Positions 10,621 to 22,000 of a DNA stretch of 64,000 nt are shown here, piece after piece. The stretch comes from Schizochytrium sp. CCTCC M209059. Its lineage: Eukaryota; Sar; Bigyra; Thraustochytrida; Thraustochytriidae. The notes under the pieces were generated by a model, which had not been told where the DNA came from, ran no database searches, and saw nothing but the letters and a program-made list of their open reading frames with translations. Position 1 is the stretch's first letter. Each line of letters begins with the position of its first letter. The stretch covers positions 312,138 to 376,137 of the forward strand of contig KN805395.1 in NCBI GenBank assembly GCA_000818945.1. The letters are read 5' to 3'. Both the position numbers and the translations under genes were made by a program.

Positions 10621-11103
10621 ATGGCAAGCTCGGGTGACGTAGAGGTCGTGGCGTGCGTGAACGCGTTTCTTGCGGACACGACGTCGTTTCTCAATCGCTT
10701 CGCTGCAGACTGCGAGGCGCGGCTCGTGGACGTCTCGCTGCGCATGAGCAGGACAGAAAGTCTCTTGGCAGTCCTCGAGGCGAAACTCCACAGCGTGCCG
10801 GGACTAGCAGAGCCCCTCGTGGGCGCACAAGAGCTCTCTTCCGCGACCACGACGGGAGCCGCCAAGTCCACCACGTTTTCTGGCTCAGACAGGAGCAACT
10901 CGGTGACTTCGTCAACAGGGACGAGCGACGCGTCTCCAGACAAACTCGGGCTTGTGCTACCAGCCAAATACGCTACGCTTTTACGAATGGGAATGCCCAA
11001 GGAGCATTTGCGCTTGAAAATGCTCGGTGATGGCGTCGAGCATGCTGAAGTACAGCGTTTACTTGCAGATGTGTCTAAATCATCTGAGAACTCCGATGTC
11101 TGA
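10621..11103 (+). CDS. WASHC3: WASH complex subunit 3 (CCDC53 family, 160 aa)
   Basis: Core subunit of the WASH complex, which activates Arp2/3 actin assembly on endosomes. The N-terminal helix carries the family pattern: FLADTTSFLNRF, then CEARLVDVSLRM and LLAVLEAKLHSVPGL. The C-terminal block (LPAKYATLLRMGMP...RLKMLGDGV) corresponds to the conserved second helix of the family. The linker (~68-112) is Ser/Thr-rich and low in complexity. The length is close to the ~190 aa of animal homologues. The ATG at 10621 gives the expected N-terminus. It stands alone, with no intron. Confidence 0.85.
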   Translation: MASSGDVEVVACVNAFLADTTSFLNRFAADCEARLVDVSLRMSRTESLLAVLEAKLHSVPGLAEPLVGAQELSSATTTGAAKSTTFSGSDRSNSVTSSTGTSDASPDKLGLVLPAKYATLLRMGMPKEHLRLKMLGDGVEHAEVQRLLADVSKSSENSDV

Positions 11104-11705
11104 TGAAACTTTCGCGACATAAAAGATTGTCGTGTATTAAGAGTCCAGCATTTACATGCTCTACGCAAATCAGATCATATCTCGGTTGCAGTTATACACA
11201 CTTGCTTACGGTCTTGAGCAAGCAAGCAAGCCATCACGCAAGCAAGCAAGGTAAAATCCTTTTTCAAATGGGGTAGTCCAGCGGTGGTAGACCTCCTTGC
11301 GCTCGGCACGAACGCAAGCAAAGAGAGTGTTTGTAAACACATGCGCCTTGAACGAAGTGAGGAATGCTTCGAGCAGTCCGAAAGCATGCGAAAGAAAGAT
11401 CCAAAGAGTTGTGCACATGTCAATCGACTGCGACATGAGGTTGGAGAATGCAGAAGGCCAAGTAAAAGCAGAATGTAAAAGATGAAAAGTAAATACACAC
11501 ATGGGGGGAAACGGATGGTTTTGATTGGGGGTCATGTCTGAGCGATCAGATTACATGAGGCCGAGAAGAAAGGGATATTGTCGTGAGAATGGAAAAGGTA
11601 TGGGAAGAGGGTCCTCTATCGTCATGTACAGAACAGAATAGGCATGACGGGAGGAAATACACATACGGCCTCTTGCGGGAAAGATCACGCAAAGAGAGGA
11701 TCAGA
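11104..11705. other. Intergenic interval between convergent genes
   Basis: It lies between the 3' ends of WASHC3 and the AGC kinase. It holds two GCAAGCAA repeat clusters (11218-11250) and AT-richer sequence. No gene is supported. Confidence 0.55.
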
Positions 11706-13271
11706 TTAGAGACGCAAGGATTTCGCGTCTGTAGAGGGTCGCTGGAACCACGTCTCCTCAGCAAAGTCCTCGGGCAGGAAGCCAAAGCCAGTTAGCTCGA
11801 GGTTAAAGGCGCACGAGGAGCACGGGTCGACACGGAGAAGCTCGTTGGTGAACGCACCGTCAAAGTTCGAGGTATCGACAGTGTTGGCGAGCGCAGGAAC
11901 AAACTCGGGCTCGTACTCATGGGCCGAGAGCTTGTCCCAGTCAAGGCCGTCAAAGAAGGCATGGGCCATGACATTGGCAGAGCCTTCGTTGCCGTAGCCG
12001 AGACGGTCGCGCTCCTCGTACTTGAGGAGCGCGGCAATAAAGTCCATTGCATCCTGAGACACGGGCTTGAGCTTTGCCGGGGTCTTGGGGAACTGGAGCT
12101 CGCAGGCGAGAATCTTGTTGAGCATGGCCTTGCGCTCACGCGAATAAAAGGGGGGCACACGGTAGAGCATCTCATACATGAGAATGCCAAGGGCCCACCA
12201 GTCGACCGTCTTGCCATAGGTAGCGTTGCGGTCGTTCTTTTTGGTGGTCGCGCAGAGGATGAGCTCGGGGCTAATGTACTCGGGAGTACCACAGATCGAA
12301 TAGCATCGCATGAGGTTGTCGTCACCGCACTTGTTGAATTGGATCGAGAGACCAAAGTCAGTCAAGCGAAGATGGCCCTTGCTGTCCAACAGCACGTTCT
12401 CCGGCTTGAGGTCGCGGTAGACAATACCGTTCTCGTGCAAGAAGGCGAGCGCCGAGGTGATTTCGGCTACATACATGCGCGTGCGCGATTCCGAAAAGAC
12501 GCCCAGGCGCTGCATGTGCTGGAAGAGCTCTCCGCCGGGGGCATATTCGAGGAACATGAAGATCTTGTCCTTGTTCTGGAAGGAGCCGTGGAAGCTGGTG
12601 ACAAAGGGGTGCTCGCCAACGGTGTGCAGGACGAGGTTTTCCATCTCGGCGTGCTCCACCTTTGTGCTGACGGGGCGGACGCCGCGGGTCGAACCGGGCT
12701 TGTCAATGAGGTTTGATTTTGCAACCTCCTTGACAGCAATAAGACGGCCGGTGGTCTTGTTGCGCATAAGCATGACCTTGCCGTATCCACCGCGGCCAAT
12801 GACGGAGACGGCCTGGAGCGCAGCCGGGTCTGCGGGGTCCCTGAATCCGTTGCCGCCCTTTGTGGCCATGAGGATGTCGAGAGCCGACTTTTTGGTAGCG
12901 ACCTGGTTGCTGGCGTTGGACACGGCCGTGCCAGCGCCGGCCTTTGCGAGAGCCTTCTTGGACCCAAAAGCCAACCAGTTGACGACCTTGTTGAAGCGCG
13001 AGCTGCCGGAGCGGTTGCTGGCGGCGCTGACATTGCTCGCACGGCTCGATGCGCTGGCGGTGGACACAGCGGAATCTGTAGACTTTGCGCGCGGGTTGCG
13101 CGGCGACGACGAGGACGAGGACGAAGACGAGGACGCCTGCGCGGCCCCCGCCGCGCTAGCTTCGCTCGCCACCTCCTCGAACTTTTCTGACTCGCCCTTG
13201 CCGGCGTTGTTCCACATGGTGCCCAGGTACGAGGTGCCTTCGGCGAACCATCCTGCAAGGACGCGTTCCAT
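11706..13271 (-). CDS. AGC-family serine/threonine protein kinase (521 aa)
   Basis: The Ser-rich N-terminus (~1-145, with a poly-Ser tract) precedes a complete kinase domain (~155-425). It has glycine loop GRGGYGKV, lysine in IAVKEV, catalytic loop YRDLKPENV, metal loop TDFGLS, and activation segment SICGTPEYISPE. The AGC-type C-terminal extension follows (~430-500, with FDGAFTNELLRVD). The usual hydrophobic motif F-x-x-F-S/T-F/Y appears as LTGFGF, with Gly where the phosphorylated Ser/Thr normally sits. It is closest in style to the PKA/S6K/Akt branches, but no PH, C1 or C2 domain is present. The ATG at 13271 begins the ORF, and a pentanucleotide repeat lies just upstream. Confidence 0.92.
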   Translation of the reverse strand: MERVLAGWFAEGTSYLGTMWNNAGKGESEKFEEVASEASAAGAAQASSSSSSSSSSPRNPRAKSTDSAVSTASASSRASNVSAASNRSGSSRFNKVVNWLAFGSKKALAKAGAGTAVSNASNQVATKKSALDILMATKGGNGFRDPADPAALQAVSVIGRGGYGKVMLMRNKTTGRLIAVKEVAKSNLIDKPGSTRGVRPVSTKVEHAEMENLVLHTVGEHPFVTSFHGSFQNKDKIFMFLEYAPGGELFQHMQRLGVFSESRTRMYVAEITSALAFLHENGIVYRDLKPENVLLDSKGHLRLTDFGLSIQFNKCGDDNLMRCYSICGTPEYISPELILCATTKKNDRNATYGKTVDWWALGILMYEMLYRVPPFYSRERKAMLNKILACELQFPKTPAKLKPVSQDAMDFIAALLKYEERDRLGYGNEGSANVMAHAFFDGLDWDKLSAHEYEPEFVPALANTVDTSNFDGAFTNELLRVDPCSSCAFNLELTGFGFLPEDFAEETWFQRPSTDAKSLRL

Positions 13272-13329
13272 CTTAGCTGCTGCTGCTGCTACTGCTGCCG
13301 TTCTGCTGCTGCGGCTTTAGCTTTGGCTT

Positions 13330-13385
13330 TCCTTGTGCTGCGCTGCGCTGCGCTGCGCTGTGCTGCGCTGCGCTGCGCTGCGCTG
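13330..13385. repeat. (TGCGC)n pentanucleotide repeat
   Basis: About ten GCTGC/TGCGC units with one variant, 60 bp upstream of the kinase start codon (minus strand). A shorter CTG/GCT tract (13276-13310) lies between it and the ATG. Confidence 0.9.
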
Positions 13386-14012
13386 TCCCGAGCGTACGAT
13401 ATGCTTTTGCTCGCTTCGCTTCCTTCCTCGCTCGCTCGCACTCGCGGGGTGGAGTGGACCGGGGCGGAGAGAAGAAGAAGAAGAAGCAGAAGAAGCCGGG
13501 AAGAGAGGTCGGTCTCGACCAGTCCCTGCGACTTGATGGCCGCGTTCCGGCTCAGACGCGGAGAGCCTCGTTACGGCCTGCTGCAGGACCGCGGCCTGCT
13601 GAAGAGGCGCCCGCTCCTTCTCCCTCTCCACACAGACCGACGCGCTCTCGGCGCTGGCTCCGGCGCAGCGAGGGAGGGAGGGAGGGCGAGCGAGAGAGGG
13701 GCGGAGAAGAGGCAGAAAGAGCCGCGGGCGCGGCGACGCGAGCCGACGGCGTCCGCCGAACCGGCGAGGATACGGCAGGCCGGGGACAGCGGCGGCGGGC
13801 GGCGGGAGGGCGCGGAGGGCGGCCTCCTCGCGGGAAGAGAAGGGCAGGCAGGCACGCGATGGCGCGCTCCTTGTGGGCGGGGGAGGCTGAGCGGGAAGCG
13901 GGCGTGCTACGGAGGACAGAGGGAGGCCAACGCCGAGCGCCGCGCGGCCTGCTTGCCTGCTTGCTTGCTTGGCTTTGTGGCGCGGAGACGCGGGCGTGAA
14001 AGAATGTATGGG

Positions 14013-14081
14013 CCGGTGTATGTATGTGTGTATGTATGTATGTATGGGCGGATCCGTACGTACGTACGTACGTACGTACGT
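14013..14081. repeat. (TATG)n followed by (TACG)n
   Basis: TATG/TGTA units to 14046, then about seven perfect CGTA units (14055-14081). Confidence 0.9.
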
Positions 14082-14280
14082 AGCGAGTGTTGTTTAGAGG
14101 CCTGCCTTCTTGAGCTTGGCTTCCGCGCCTTGGCTAAGTGAGTGAGGCGGCGCCTAGAGGCGACGCGGCCGAGGCGAGGACGGCGGAGGGTGCCGCGCGG
14201 GGAGGGAGGGAGAGCGCGCGGGCGGAGGGCGGCTCTGCCTTGCGCCGGCGCGGCTGGCCTCGCCTTGGCTGTCTGCCTGC

Positions 14281-14307
14281 CTGTCTGTCTGTCTGTCTGT
14301 CTGTCTG
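14281..14307. repeat. (CTGT)n microsatellite
   Basis: Nearly seven CTGT units. Confidence 0.9.
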
Positions 14308-14569
14308 CCGCGGGAAGGGAAGCGAAGGGTCGAGTCGGATGGATTGGACGCGCTTCTTTCGTTCCTTCGTTCGTTCGTTCGCACGCTCCGGCGGCCGGGG
14401 GAGCGCGCTCGCCGCGTGGAGGGCGGGCGGGCGGGTTCCTTCTCGCCGGCCGCGGGCGGGCAGCGCGAGAACTGTGAACTCGAATTCGAATTTGCTTTTC
14501 GCGCGCTCCCTCCCTGCTTCCTCGCCTTTCCTTGCTCTGCCCCTTTCAACTCCTTCCTTCTTACCCGCC

Positions 14570-14580
14570 TTCTTTCTTTT

Positions 14581-14611
<31 letters not shown>

Positions 14612-14657
14612 GTCGCCCTCTATGATAACTTGTCTCTCCTCTCCCTCTGGCTAGCTA

Positions 14658-14694
<37 letters not shown>
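14570..14694. repeat. (TTTC)n and (GGCT)n microsatellites
   Basis: A TTTC tract (about 14573-14609) and a GGCT tract (about 14655-14694) are separated by ~45 bp. Confidence 0.9.
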
Positions 14695-16401
14695 AAAAAG
14701 AAATGTTGAAAAAAAGAAAAGAAAAGAATTATTATTGAATAGGCTGCAAGGAGTGGAAAGGGAAGGAAAAGAAAGTCCTTTTTCACCTTGGCTGGCTGCT
14801 GCGGCAAGCTGGCTGGCGGGGCGGCCTCTGGAGCGCAGAAAGCTCGCTTGGGACGTCGTTTCATGCGCTCCAGCGCTGCAGTCAGTGCAGGCAGGCAGGC
14901 GAGGGGAGGCCGGACGCAGAAACGGGGGCCGAAACGAGGTGGAGCGCGACGCAGACGAGGACGGGGACGAGAACTTGCCGCGCAGGCCAGCCAAAAGGGG
15001 AGAAAGGGAAAGCGTAAGGTAAAAAGGAGAGGACTCCGAGGGTACCCCCGCATGCGGGCGACTCCGCGCGAGGCGGAAACGGATAGGAGAGACCTAGGGG
15101 GGACTATACGCACACCCTCCGAATCGACGCGCTGCTTTAAAATTCTTTTTGTTCACTCGATTAGTTTTACTTCCTTTTCCCTTCCCCTCTCTCTCTCTGG
15201 CTACTGTATTTCCTGAGAGGAAGCGAGAGGAGGTCGCTCGCTCGCTCGCTCGCTCACTCAAGGCGGGCAGCGCGCACGTCCTGCTCCCGCATCGCGCCTT
15301 ACACACCCGACGAGACTCCTGAAGCCACCCCCCTTGCGAAGCCAGCAAGACGGAGCCACGGTGTGCCAGAAAGGAGCAGCGACAGCGTCCACCAAGGGGG
15401 GTGCATAAGGGCGGCGCGAGGCTCGGTTAAATTACGTGCAGCATGCCCCCCAAATCCGAGGGCCGCAGCGTCGCTGGACTTCTTGACCGCAGACCCTTAG
15501 CAACTTCCTAGAGGAAAGTGTATGGCCGCGCGCAGGAGGAGGCCGCTCCGACGCTGGCCAGCGGCCGCTGATGGCCGGCCGCCGGCGCGCAAGTGCGGAA
15601 AGGCGGGGCGGGAAGTGGGCTATGGGGGCGAGAAAAGTGGAGAATGCGCGCGCGCAAGTGCGCATTCAGGTGAGGAGGCTCTGCGCGAGGTACCGTGCAC
15701 GGTAATGGTGCGCCGTTACAAGTCCCCGTGGACTCCGGAGGGGGGTTTTGATGTCGTACTTGAGGCGAGATTCTGTCTCTCTTGAACCCTCCCCCGCCCG
15801 TCTCCATTCGCGTGCGCTTCGTCGAAGCGTCCGGCGAAGACTGCCAGCGCAGCTGCAGCGGGAAGCGCACGCTGAAGAAGGACGGGCGGGCACCAGGTCG
15901 CGAGGAGCCGCAGGGCCCAGCCTCCTGTGCTCGGCGTGGCAGGGAGGCCGAGAAGACCGCCCAAATGACCGCCCAGGGGTCCCCTGCGCGGCGGTTTCGC
16001 GAGCCGTTTCACGCCCGCTGTCTTCCTTTCTGCGCACCGCCGCAAAGAGTTCCTGCCTGGCCCGCCGCTGCTCGCCCCCTCAGCTCGTAGCGGCCGCCAC
16101 CGCCGTTGCGCGCAGCCCGCGCCCGCCATAAGCAGGGGCGCACGCCCGGAAGGTATAGCGTCCGGTGCGAGACGCACAAGTAATATTATATGTGAAAAGA
16201 GGTACGGGACGCGAATATAAAGCGGCGCGGGAGGCGCGCATACGAGCGCGAGCAGGGCAAGGGCCGGAGCGGGAGTCAGCAGACGTGGCCTGATGCACGT
16301 GCACAGCGCGTGCATCTTGGAATTGGAGTCGCTGTCGATCATGGTCGCAGTCGGTCGCTGCAGCTGCAGCTGCACACGGCAGTCGATTGATCGAAATGTC
16401 C

Positions 16402-16475
16402 GTACTGCACAGCACTGCACTGCACTGCACTGCGCTCCACTGGGCTCCACTGCGCTCCACTGGGCTGCGCTGGGC
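16402..16475. repeat. CACTG/GCTCCACTGG degenerate tandem repeat
   Basis: CACTG pentamers grade into GCTCCACTGG decamers, suggesting that a 5 bp unit expanded and then duplicated as a 10 bp unit. Confidence 0.75.
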
Positions 16476-17304
16476 GGCATGGATCGGCGAATCGGTCGAT
16501 CCGGCAGTGCAGCCAGCACGGACGGCCAGCGAGGAGAGAAAAAGAAACAAAAGGCAGCTTCAGCTCAGGCTATGCTTGGCATCCACGTTTTCTGCGGTCA
16601 ACTCCAACTTGGTCGATCTTGTCTGCCAGAAGGAGGTCACGATCCAATTAGGCTAAATGAAATGAAACCAAGTCAAATCAAATCAGCTCATATCGAGTCA
16701 AATTCACGCGCTTGTGCACGCTGGGATACCTGCCAGACAGGACAGACCTCCTCCGCGAAGTACCGCGCCGCACGCACAGTGCACGATGCCCATTGCGCGC
16801 TACCTGGACTCTGCGCAGGACTATGATACTACGCCGGCGCGTCGGCCGCTTCGCGTGTGCGACCGTGTGCGTGCTTGCGTGCTTGCGTGCGTGCGTGCGT
16901 CTGTCTGTGCATGCGTAGTTCCACCTAGTTATAATTAATGAATTCACTCTGCCACTTCTGCGCTGCTGCCAGCACGTGTGCGGCCGGCCAGGAGGTAGGT
17001 GTGCGCGCGTGTGTATGTGCACGCACACGCAGGCGGGCGAGCGAGTCTCGACTCCTGAAAAGCCGCCGCGGACCTGCCCGGCCCGGCGCCAAGCAGGCGG
17101 CAAGGGAGGACGTACGGCCCGCGCACGCCGCCGCGCAGGACGGACGGCCGGTCGGCGCCGGCTGGCCGCTCAAGGACCGACCCGCCGCGCGGGGCTGCGC
17201 TGCAAGAGTGGCTCACATCGAGCGTTTCACTTCACAATCAATTCACGTGCAGCGCGTGCACGCCGCAGGAGCATGGGCGTGCAGACGAATAAACGCATGC
17301 ATGA

Positions 17305-17435
17305 ACGAACGAAAGAATGACCATGGTGAATGAATGGATCGATGAATGAATCAATGAATGCATGAATGACTCGAAATGAATGAAGGAATGAATGAATCAA
17401 TGAATCAATGAATCAATGAACGAAGGAGTGAATAC
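17305..17435. repeat. (GAAT)n degenerate repeat
   Basis: About 130 bp of imperfect GAAT/GAAC/GATC tetramers, including three copies of CAATGAAT. Confidence 0.8.
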
Positions 17436-18142
17436 GTCGTACCTGCGCGATTGGCTGGCGGCCGAGATCTGCGAGGCGAGGCCGGCACGCGCGGGCTTTC
17501 AGCGTGGAGGCCTATCTAAAGAGGTCTTCGCGTTTCTTTAGTGCGGCCGCCGTGTGGCAAAGCGGCCACGGCTGGCAGCACGTGCAGTGCAGAGGCAGGC
17601 GACGAGGCTGTAGCGCGCTTGCCAAAGCGAGCGGTGCACGCGCTGCGCGGCGCGGTGCGGTGCGGGAGGCGGCCGGAGCAAGTGTATCGTCGCGTAGCGA
17701 ACCACCCTTTGTTCCTTTTGGTGGTGTATACTAAGCATGCATGATGGAGAGGCCGTGGGGATGATGCTGCAGTGGTGACCGCACAAAGTGCGAAGCGGAC
17801 CACGGGAAGACGGGGAGGCGGAGGCCGCACGCGTGTCGCGTCCTGGGTCATCGTCTGCGGCTGCGGCTGGCAGCAAAGGAAGGAAGGAAGGATGGAAAGG
17901 AAGCAAGATCTTTTGGCCAGAGCTTCCTACGTAGTAGTAGTCGCAATGATGCTGCATAGATTGGCAGCCCGTCAGCCTGCTGCAGCTGCTACTCTTGGTG
18001 ATCGATTCGATGCACATCGACGTTTAGGACCCAGAATCGCTGGGTTTATAAAAGACTCGCTCGATCAGGATAACAGGCATTGCATCTGACTGAATACCTA
18101 GCCCAGAAAGCCTGCTTGCGTGATCTACGCGAGACTTGTCAG

Positions 18143-18176
18143 TTGCGTTGCATTGCATTGCATTGCATTGCATGGA
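18143..18176. repeat. (TTGCA)n pentanucleotide repeat
   Basis: About six TTGCA/TTGCG units. Confidence 0.85.
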
Positions 18177-18959
18177 TGGAAGGAAGGTCGTAGGTCTAGC
18201 TCAAATTCGCTAGGTTTGCAAAGGACGCGTCCGATCGGGGCAAGCGTATTGGTTTCAGAAACGAGGGCGTTTCTCTCCCCCTCCACCCATCTGGAGGGTG
18301 GAGTCCTTCTATCCATGAATGGAAAGTCATTGCCCAGGAATACTGTTCGTTCGCATGATCCAAATGCTTGTTGATGTGGAGAATGGTACATCGCGTTGCT
18401 GTGATGCGACAAGCTCGCTTTGGCTCTTGATGCGACACCCTTGTCAATGCTTGTCAAAACGCAAAGAACAAGCCGCTCCCCTTGTTCTTGAGGGAACACA
18501 TGTTTCGCTCCCTTCGTAGTTACGAATAGGGAATAAATTTCGAAGGTCTTTGCATGAAAGTTGACACATAATTGAACTCTTACCCTGATTCGCATGCTCC
18601 ATGTGAAGAATGGTGCTTCACGATGCTGATGCATTTTGATGCGCTATTGTACTCAATTCTCGTCAACGCGTAAAGAATGGACTTGACGTTTCTAAGCTCA
18701 CCAAAGATCCTTCAAAAAAAAAAATGGGCGAGCGTGCTTCGTTCTACACAACAACAATAACAACAATTAAATAGTTGGTCAAGGCCGAAAACTAGTCCTC
18801 ATGACCTAACGCTGATGTCTCCGTCTTTCCTGCGCGAGCACACCGGGTGTCCCTTTACTTTTGCAACTCCCATCATTGCAGAACAAGAGGGGGAAAAAAG
18901 AATACAGAAAGAATGAATGAAGAAAAGAAAGATCAGTCTCCCATTCTTCTCTCTGGAGA

Positions 18960-18986
18960 CCCGGCGGCGGCGGCGGCGGCGGTGGC
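18960..18986. repeat. (GGC)n repeat
   Basis: About eight GGC units ending 19 bp before the VPS13 start codon. Confidence 0.85.
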
Positions 18987-19004
18987 GACGACGACGTCGA
19001 GGAA

Positions 19005-22000
19005 ATGCTCGCGCGGCTGGTGGCCGAGGCCGCCGGGCGATACCTCGAAGATGTACGCCATGAAAGCGTGCGCGTCAGCTTCTCAGACGGCGGCACCTGC
19101 GTCGTACAAAACGCATCCGTGCGCCCGTCAGCATGGCGCGATCTGGGCCTACCCTTCGAGGTAGAGAGCGCCAAGTTCGCGGAACTCCGCATGGGCGTCG
19201 GTTGGAGCTGGCGCGGCTTTGAGACGAGTGCGAGCTTCCACGTCGATGGCCTGACCATCGTCGTGCGTCCTTTTGCATCCATCGAAGAAGCGAGAAAAGC
19301 CGCTCTCGTGCGCAAGCGCGCTCAGGTCCAAACTCGCGTCCTTCATGACCTACCCAACGCCCGCGACTCGCAAGCATGGGCCGCGCGTCTTCTTACGCGC
19401 ATGCTGGAAACGGCCTCCGTCACGGTCACCAACCTCTCCGTCTGCTTTGCAGAGCCTGCACCCGCACCAGCTGTACATATGCGCGTGCGTGAGATCGTTC
19501 TCCGTTCGGCACCATCCCGCCAGGCAAGTCAAGACCCCGCTACAAATCATTCGCCGCCGCCTCGCGCTGTATTATCTCCGCTAGCACACAAACTCGTGGC
19601 TCTTCATGACCTCGTTCTCACACTTGGATCCGGGCAAGAGCAAATCATCAATCTCCCTCGAGCAGATGCCACCGTCCAAGTTAACGCCACCGCCAATCAC
19701 CCTGCGACCGGCGCTCCAAGCATCATCGTCGACCTCGACTGTTCCGACGGCATCGTCTCGCCACAGCTCTCTACTGAAATGCTCGAGCTTCTCCTTCGTC
19801 TTGGCCGCCGCTGGGCCGCCTTCATCGACGGCGACTTTACGGCGGCCGTGCACGGCGCAAACTCTTTTTCGCGAACCGCCAACGATACTACCCTCCAAGT
19901 TGACGGCTCCGTTCGAGACGCACAGGCAGCGCTGAGATCAGCAAAGGACCTTTGGCGCATTGCCTTTGATCGTGTTTCAGAGCTCTTGCGCGAACACAGA
20001 CGCTGGACTTCGAGCCGCACTGAGGATCTGGAGATGCGAACGAGACGTACCAACATCTTTACGGATGCACTTCGCCGCGGCGTCCAAGATGGACCGTGGA
20101 TGGACGCCTTTGTCGCAGACTGCCCACTCGACCTTCTTGTGCAGGCACACCGCGAGGCCCATCTTGAGCCCCGCAAGAGGCTTCAGCAAACAAACACTTC
20201 CGCAAACTCGCAGTCTTTGGCTACCGGCGCAAGCGAAAAAGACGAAAAGAAACAACCTTCACAAAACTTTAAAGATCCCTCACACGCTGAATCAGGATGG
20301 GCAGGTTGGCTGCGAACCTTCCTACCCCCGGACGAAGACGCGAGTCAAGAACCCATTGGAGTCAATCACGATGCTAAAGAGCACCAACAGCAACAACAAG
20401 AAGACGAAACGGCAACGTACCGATGCTGGGTCACCTTTTCAGCTGCCCATGCCCGAATCAACCTTGTCGACGACCACGGTTTTTCCATTTGTTCTTTCAG
20501 TGGATCCCCCTCCCTTGTCCTGCGTCAAGATGCCTCCGCTTCTAATGTGAGCGCCGCAGTCAACCAACTCCGTCTCATCGTAGGAGAAAAGGACATTCTC
20601 CATGTTCTTGACGCATCTCAGCTCAATTATGCTACAAAGAGTTCCCCCGTTGCGCATGCTCCGCTCTTGCCGCCCAAAGCAAACGATGCGAGCAGCTCCG
20701 CGCACGAAAATGTAATCTCTCACGGCAGCGTCATCTTCTTTGATTCTCTTCAAGATCATGCAGATGCTCCTCTGCGTCCGTCCGAAGATAATAATGATGA
20801 CGTCCATGATGACAATGGCGATGACGACGAGTTTCACGATGCAGCCTCTGCATTCAGCGAAGAGAGTGATTCTCGTGACTTGAAAAACCAGCCCTCTGCT
20901 TCCGTTAGCCCTCAAGAATTCGTGCCATTACAAAGATCAAAATCCGACGAGATCCTCATGGGCCATGCGCCGCTACGCATCATGAGCAAAAAGGCCATCG
21001 ACGACCCCGCCATCGACGACCCCAAGCATGCCTCGAGCATCACCATCGTACTTGAACCCACAGAAGTCGAATGGGACCCACAAACCTTTCGCGGGCTCGC
21101 TGCCTTTGCAAATGCAGTCTCTTCTGCAATCGGAGTCTCGCACACCGCCAGTGCTGGCCTCCTTCTCAACTCACTCCGAGAACATGCGTACGTACGCGTT
21201 CGGTTTGGCGCGCCCAGAATTCGTTTCGACGCAAAGACAACCCTTTCACTCGGAGCGCTTGCCATTAGTACACAACCGCGTGAAAAGGCGCAGGACAGCC
21301 CCGAAACGCAAAACGGGCAAACAGAAATGGACCCAGCCATTGACATCGCTTTCCAAGGAGCCGAGCTCCTACGTAATGGACGCGCCGTTCTTGGACCCAT
21401 TCATGTCCAGGGCACCCTTCACAGCAATCACGAACATGGCAAGCAAGTTGATCTACGGATTCATGGGCGGGGTGGTACTAGCCCGGCCTCCCAAGCGCCC
21501 GACCCCGACGCAGTCATCGACGAGGACCTCTGCAGTTTTATTGCAAAGATTCTTCGCGATATCTCCGAAAGCGGCAAGCTTCACGCCTCAAGCATCCATG
21601 CAGCAGAATCACGCGCTTTGGCACCCACTTCACCGACATTAGGTTGGCGAACCTCAGATGCGCCTCTCGATTCCAACCCGCTCGCCCATCTTCAGCTTCA
21701 CTGCGACGCGCTTCGCGTCAATCTCAAAAACAAAGACCGCAGCGTTTTCTCCATGAGCATGGACGAAGCAAAAGGAAGCCTAAGTCTCTTTGACCTCAAG
21801 CGCTTTCAGGTCCATGAGGCAAATCTTGAGCTGTGCGGCATCTCCTGTAAACACCCCAACGGCCGCGCGCTTCTGGCGCAATGTTCTGTCCACGCCTCCT
21901 ATGATGCTGCGATGCGTCATCTTGATGTGTCCACTGCAGACCGGATCTCTCTTGCCTGGGTGCCCCCTGCCATGGCGGACGCATGGGCAACACTTCAATA

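Larger units (their letters stand above)
13272..19004. other. 5.7 kb block without a recognised gene, rich in microsatellites
   Basis: Long ORFs on both strands are all Arg/Ala/Ser-rich repeat translations with no motif. GC content is high up to ~17.8 kb and lower from ~18 kb to the VPS13 start. The block contains at least nine different short tandem repeats, listed separately, and a weak direct repeat near 18350-18680. Confidence 0.55.

Noticed and set aside
14138..15022. Plus-strand ORF of 294 codons in the repeat block
   Set aside because: It encodes translated CTGT, TTTC and GGCT microsatellites, with no conserved segment.
18125..18634. Minus-strand ORF of 169 codons
   Set aside because: It spans the TTGCA repeat and the weak direct repeat. 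The protein shows no domain; kept only as a repeat observation.
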